NCBI RefSeq assembly: GCF_046058945.1
Contig: NZ_CP175511.1
Span: 372,001 to 436,000 of the forward strand
DNA from: Brochothrix campestris
Lineage (GTDB): Bacteria > Bacillota > Bacilli > Lactobacillales > Listeriaceae
Direction: 5' to 3'
DNA length: 64,000 bases
The notes under the pieces are model-generated. The model was not told the origin of the DNA, did no database searches, and worked only from the letters and a program-made list of their open reading frames with translations. Made by a program: the position numbers and the translations under genes. How positions within the stretch are numbered: the first letter of the stretch is position 1; each line of letters starts with the position of its first letter. This document shows positions 60,878 to 64,000 of the stretch, one piece after another.

Positions 60878-61156
60878 ATGCACGGAATTGGTGATTACTC
60901 ATTTGCGGATATTGGTGCAATTGTCGGTTTATTAACATCAGCATTTAGTTTTGTTATTTGGATGCTTAAAAAGCTTGTAATGGATAGACTAAGTTTTGAT
61001 ATGCAAACGTTCAAACGAAGCATTGATATTTTAGCACAAACATTAGATGCAACGACCAAACGATTAGATTCAGCAGAGAAAAAATTACAAGAGCATACGG
61101 TTTTATTAGCGAAACATGACGTACGAATAACAGACTTAAGAAAAGAGGAGAATTAA
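60878..61156 (+). CDS. Small membrane protein with coiled coil in the lysis module (XhlA/holin-like)
   Basis: 92 residues: one membrane helix (FADIGAIVGLLTSAFSFVIW), then a basic-amphipathic coiled coil (RSIDILAQTLDATTKRLDSA). Size, place before the holin and topology suggest a holin-associated protein such as XhlA, but with the helix at the opposite end. TAGAGGAGG before the ATG. Confidence 0.6.
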   Translation: MHGIGDYSFADIGAIVGLLTSAFSFVIWMLKKLVMDRLSFDMQTFKRSIDILAQTLDATTKRLDSAEKKLQEHTVLLAKHDVRITDLRKEEN

Positions 61157-61157
61157 T

Positions 61158-61433
61158 ATGAAGAATTTTTTAGGCATTAACTGGCAAGTTCGAATCAAAT
61201 CAAAAATGTTTTGGGTGGCCATTATCCCGGCTATCCTTTTTTTATGCTCAAAATTATTAATTGTTGTGGGAATTGACTTCAACTTCACGCAACTACAATC
61301 GCAGTTATTAGACATTGTAGGTGCGGTATTCAGCGTTTTAGTTCTGTTAGGTGTCGTTATTGACCCAACGACCGAAGGTGCTACAGACAGCTCACAAGCC
61401 CAAAAATACGATAATCCAAAAGGAGATAAATAA
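61158..61433 (+). CDS. Holin, phi LC3 family
   Basis: 91 residues; NWQVRIKSKMFWVAIIPAIL (helix 1), LLDIVGAVFSVLVLLGVVID (helix 2) then PTTEGATDSSQA, the phi-LC3 holin signature. Permeabilises the membrane at lysis. Its stop overlaps the endolysin start by one base. Confidence 0.93.
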   Translation: MKNFLGINWQVRIKSKMFWVAIIPAILFLCSKLLIVVGIDFNFTQLQSQLLDIVGAVFSVLVLLGVVIDPTTEGATDSSQAQKYDNPKGDK

Positions 61434-62749
61434 TGAATAAAACAATTAAATTATTAACAGCAGGTGTATTAGCAACAGGGCTATTTTTAGGTAGTGCATT
61501 AACAGTATCAGCAAATGATATTAAAAATCCCAAGATTGCTGATGTTTCAGAGTGGCAAGGCAACATCAATTGGTCATTAGCAAAAGATGATTTAAACATG
61601 GCAATTATTCGTGCACAGTACGGAACAAACTATAAAGATAAGTATCTTGACCGTAATCAGTCAGAAGCAATTAAGCATGATGTGCCGTTTGGGACTTATG
61701 CATACGCACGTTATATCAATGCTGCTGATGCAAAAACAGAAGCACGAGCATTATACAATCGCACAAGTAAAAGTGCTAAGTTTTACGTTATAGATGTGGA
61801 AGAATTTACTGTCACATCAGGAACAATGCGTGAGGCAACAAATGCATTCGTTAAAGAGTTGCGATCATTAACTGATAAAAAAATCGGTTTATATGTAGGG
61901 AATCATACGTACACGCAGTTCAACTTAGATACTTCTAAGTTTGACTTTGTATGGATTCCAGCTTACCGAACAGCCGCACCCGACCACAAGCATGATATTT
62001 GGCAATATACGGACGGTGGACAAGTAAAAGGTATCACAGGTGGTGTTGATTTAAACAAGCTCACAAACGATGCTAAGCCGTTATCTTACTATGTGGGTAA
62101 AACAGAGGCAAACGAACAAGCAAATGATTACACAGAGGGTGGCTACTCTGTCGGGCAATCAGTGAAGTTGCTTAATAAAGCTACTCACTACCACACCGGG
62201 CAAAAAATCGATGCATCAGTTAAAAACAAAAACTACAAAGTATTAGAAACAAAAGTGATTGCGCAGTCACACTCAAAACAAGCTGTATTACTTAGCGGCA
62301 TTAATTCATGGGTGTTGGCACAGGACGTTGCGAAAGTAACAGCTGCTGCGAATGATAACTATTACAACACAAATCCGAAACGTGTCACCTTGAAGAAGGC
62401 ATCTACACTTCGCAAGAAAAACGCGCAAAACGGAGCTGACTGGGATAAGCAATCTAACCAGGTAGCAAGTTTCAAAAAAGGCACTGAATTTGTCATCACA
62501 GGCATTAAAAAATCAAGTGGTGGCACACCTCGATTAGTAACGCAATCAGGTCACTTACTCACTGCGAACAAGACATACGTTCAACAAACAACCACAACAG
62601 TTGCTAAGCAGTACTACACTGTTAAATCAGGCGACAACGTCGAGTTCATTGCTAAAAAACACGCAACAACAACCGCTAAAATCAAGAGCTTGAACAAGCT
62701 TTCAGACGTGAATAAAATTTACGTTGATCAAAAACTACAAGTGAAATAA
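61433..62749 (+). CDS. Secreted endolysin: GH25 muramidase with cell-wall-binding region and LysM
   Basis: 438 residues. Signal peptide 1-27 (MNKTIKLLTAGVLATGLFLG, cleavage after VSA); GH25 domain ~32-215 with Asp37 (ADVSEWQG) and the acidic pair in VIDVEEF (121-124); repeats of SH3-like/DUF5776-type wall-binding region ~230-385; LysM 391-438 (YYTVKSGDNVEFIAKKHATT). Cleaves the glycan between MurNAc and GlcNAc. A signal peptide means export by Sec rather than only through the holin. AAAGGAG before the ATG. Confidence 0.93.
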   Translation: MNKTIKLLTAGVLATGLFLGSALTVSANDIKNPKIADVSEWQGNINWSLAKDDLNMAIIRAQYGTNYKDKYLDRNQSEAIKHDVPFGTYAYARYINAADAKTEARALYNRTSKSAKFYVIDVEEFTVTSGTMREATNAFVKELRSLTDKKIGLYVGNHTYTQFNLDTSKFDFVWIPAYRTAAPDHKHDIWQYTDGGQVKGITGGVDLNKLTNDAKPLSYYVGKTEANEQANDYTEGGYSVGQSVKLLNKATHYHTGQKIDASVKNKNYKVLETKVIAQSHSKQAVLLSGINSWVLAQDVAKVTAAANDNYYNTNPKRVTLKKASTLRKKNAQNGADWDKQSNQVASFKKGTEFVITGIKKSSGGTPRLVTQSGHLLTANKTYVQQTTTTVAKQYYTVKSGDNVEFIAKKHATTTAKIKSLNKLSDVNKIYVDQKLQVK

Positions 62750-62903
62750 AACTAAGCTCCGCCTCTTATTTGAGATAGGGCTATATAGAGTATATATACA
62801 TGAAAGTGAAATTAAATTCATATCGCACTGAAAAATATTAGTATATTCGTTTTAAATGTTCTGAATACTAAACATTTATGAATGTTGTAATATATATTTT
62901 TCG

Positions 62904-62932
62904 TTGACGTTATGTTCAATAACAGGTAAGAT
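62904..62932 (+). promoter_or_regulatory. Promoter-like pair after the lysis cassette
   Basis: TTGACG (62904-62909), 17-base spacer, TAAGAT (62927-62932). Transcription would begin near 62940, just before a terminator-like hairpin. Confidence 0.6.
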
Positions 62933-62947
62933 AGGGTTAACTAATAG

Positions 62948-62998
62948 AACAGTCTCTCGCACCGCTTGTCTAAAGTGTACTAAGAGGGGCTGTTTTTC
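62948..62998 (+). terminator. Terminator-like hairpin after lysis genes
   Basis: AACAGTCTCTC (62948-62958) pairs along all 11 bases (with G-U) with GAGGGGCTGTT (62984-62994) and is followed by TTT; loop 25 bases. Could end the late operon, or act in the leader of the next gene. The other ~200 bp between endolysin and the hairpin show no gene. Confidence 0.7.
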
Positions 62999-63034
62999 TG
63001 GTATGAGATAATAATGTAGAAGGGGTTGTGGAAT

Positions 63035-63526
63035 ATGATGGGAAAAACATATGATGCACTCGATATAGCAAAATATATAATAGGTAAATCAGAAGGAGGA
63101 ATTAGTAATCTAAGACTACAAAAAACTATGTATTTTTTACAAGGAGAGTATCTTGCGGAATATGGTAAGCCTTTATTTGATGATATTATTGAAAAATGGA
63201 GACTAGGACCTGTAACACCAAGTGTTTATTATAATTACAATCAATTTGGTAGTAACCCTATAACTGAAGAAAAAGAATTATATGTTACTAAGTCAAATGT
63301 GGTATGGAAATCATTTGATTCTGCTAAATTAGAGGATGTCAAAAATTTTATAGATAAGGTTATTAAAGAATTGTCTAAATATGGAGATTTCGATTTAGTC
63401 GAATTAACTCACGCACACCCTATGTGGAGTAATGATGAAAAAGATATTCTTTCAGGTGTAAGACATTTGCAATATAAAAATGACGAAATCGAAAAATATT
63501 TTAAAAAAAATAGTATTGTTAAATAA
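63035..63526 (+). CDS. Panacea-domain (DUF4065) protein, putative antitoxin
   Basis: 163 residues; SNLRLQKTMYFLQGEYLAEY, EKWRLGPVTPSVYYNY and DLVELTHAHPMW are the Panacea (SocA/GepA-like) pattern. The family is found as neutraliser in panAT toxin-antitoxin pairs, usually on prophages, with diverse toxins. AAGGGG nine bases before the ATG at 63035. A second gene follows after 15 bp. AT-rich compared with the rest of the prophage. Confidence 0.82.
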   Translation: MMGKTYDALDIAKYIIGKSEGGISNLRLQKTMYFLQGEYLAEYGKPLFDDIIEKWRLGPVTPSVYYNYNQFGSNPITEEKELYVTKSNVVWKSFDSAKLEDVKNFIDKVIKELSKYGDFDLVELTHAHPMWSNDEKDILSGVRHLQYKNDEIEKYFKKNSIVK

Positions 63527-63541
63527 GAGGTGGTAAGAATA

Positions 63542-64000
63542 GTGCCTAGTAAAGATGTACAGACTATATTAGATATTGTAGAAACTAATGATGAAGGTAA
63601 AATTGTAAATTTAAATCCGGTCATAGAAAAAATAATTAACCTCTCTAGTAACCGTTTTTTAGAATCTGATGAAATAAAAATTGTCTCAATATATCTACAA
63701 GAGTATATTACAAAAAAGAACATTCCATACCCTATTATAACTAGTAGTGTTTATTCTATTAGCAGTAAAAGTATTGAAATTGATGTGTTTGACACAAATT
63801 TCGATAGAATAGTAGAGGCAGTTTGTGGTGAAATTGATACAGAGACTGAAAAATTCAAAAGCAAAGTAAAAACACATTATAACCTTGCATGTGTTCAAAA
63901 AAGTTATATAGATAAAAATATGGTAGATGCAAATAAAAATAGTTTACAGGCGAAGAAAATTATAGAAGACATACAAGATATAAAAGGGAAAATATATACA
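63542..64000 (+). CDS. Panacea partner gene, cut by the window end; putative toxin
   Basis: 153 codons open to the last base, GTG start preceded by AGAGGTGG. Begins MPSKDVQTILDIVETNDEGK; helical, with a region resembling a globular N-domain (1-100) and a charged helix after. Not recognised. As the cistron directly after a Panacea gene it may be the toxin; its C-terminal part, where a membrane segment would often be, is not in the window. Confidence 0.6.
   Translation, partial: MPSKDVQTILDIVETNDEGKIVNLNPVIEKIINLSSNRFLESDEIKIVSIYLQEYITKKNIPYPIITSSVYSISSKSIEIDVFDTNFDRIVEAVCGEIDTETEKFKSKVKTHYNLACVQKSYIDKNMVDANKNSLQAKKIIEDIQDIKGKIYT

Larger units (their letters stand above)
29811..64000. mobile_element. 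Siphovirus prophage (HK97-type head), right end outside the window
   Basis: Continuous phage gene order: lysogeny module leftward, then early, replication, packaging, head, tail, baseplate and lysis genes rightward. All key structural genes look intact. P27-type small terminase, HK97 portal and capsid with an adjacent HNH gene indicate a cos-type, long non-contractile tailed phage. At least 34.2 kb. Confidence 0.95.

Noticed and set aside
62750..64000. Search for attR (copy of the ssrA 3' end GGGTTCGACTCCC... CGTCTCCA)
   Set aside because: No copy was found by eye in this stretch or elsewhere right of 29811, so the prophage end lies beyond the window.

Overview
The window is low-GC Gram-positive (Firmicutes) DNA, most likely from the Listeriaceae (Listeria/Brochothrix) or a close relative. 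The gene order of two catabolic/transport islands (fhuC-D-B-G facing a ferredoxin-NADP-reductase-like oxidoreductase; AraC regulator facing MFS-rhaB-rhaA-rhaD-rhaM) is the arrangement I know from Listeria. The secG-est-rnr-smpB-ssrA block, strong AGGAGG-type ribosome binding sites and a B. subtilis-like Fur box also point there. The genus is an inference, not a proof.

Chromosomal part (1-29810). 1-2242: a LysR regulator, the in-frame-deleted remnant of a short-chain dehydrogenase, and a HAD phosphatase. 2514-7351: a hydroxamate-siderophore ABC importer and a divergent FAD/NADPH reductase sharing one Fur-like box, so uptake and reductive iron release are probably co-controlled. 7410-10798: a TM2 protein, a CPA2 cation/proton antiporter and a two-gene ABC-2 exporter. 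10888-17141: complete L-rhamnose catabolism (uptake, mutarotation, isomerisation, phosphorylation, aldol cleavage) with an AraC regulator and two cre-like sites. 17301-17780: four exact-period 120-bp repeats, with two diverged relatives at 2250-2490 that keep the same hairpin by compensatory changes. Then follow a YdeI-like protein, an RND exporter, an Ala/Glu/Lys-repeat membrane protein, an LD-carboxypeptidase, two small XRE regulators and the secG-est-rnr-smpB-ssrA block.

Prophage part (29811 to the window end). A siphovirus prophage is integrated exactly at the 3' end of ssrA (tmRNA); the encoded CCA has become TTT. Order: integrase, DUF4041/GIY-YIG-like gene, ImmA/IrrE peptidase and CI-like repressor (leftward); then Cro-like protein, replication initiator, DnaC-like loader and small early genes (rightward). 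These are followed by an ArpU/sigma-like late regulator, a second tyrosine recombinase, a self-contained two-gene membrane-protein cassette, HNH, a putative cos region, terminase, portal, ClpP-like protease, HK97 capsid, connectors, tail tube, tail chaperones, tape measure, Dit, tail lysin, two BppU/pyocin-knob baseplate proteins, XkdX, holin and endolysin. After the lysis cassette sits a Panacea (DUF4065) gene with a downstream partner cut by the window end, resembling panAT toxin-antitoxin pairs. The right attachment site is not in the window.

Most notable signals: a probable -1 frameshift that would add a HeH/LEM-like domain to the capsid protein (G-run plus GAAA-capped hairpin); the A AAA AAA frameshift in the tail chaperones; five 15-bp phage operators; the autonomous cassette with an apparent CTG start; the Panacea pair behind a promoter-hairpin unit; and the hairpin-bearing 120-bp repeat family.
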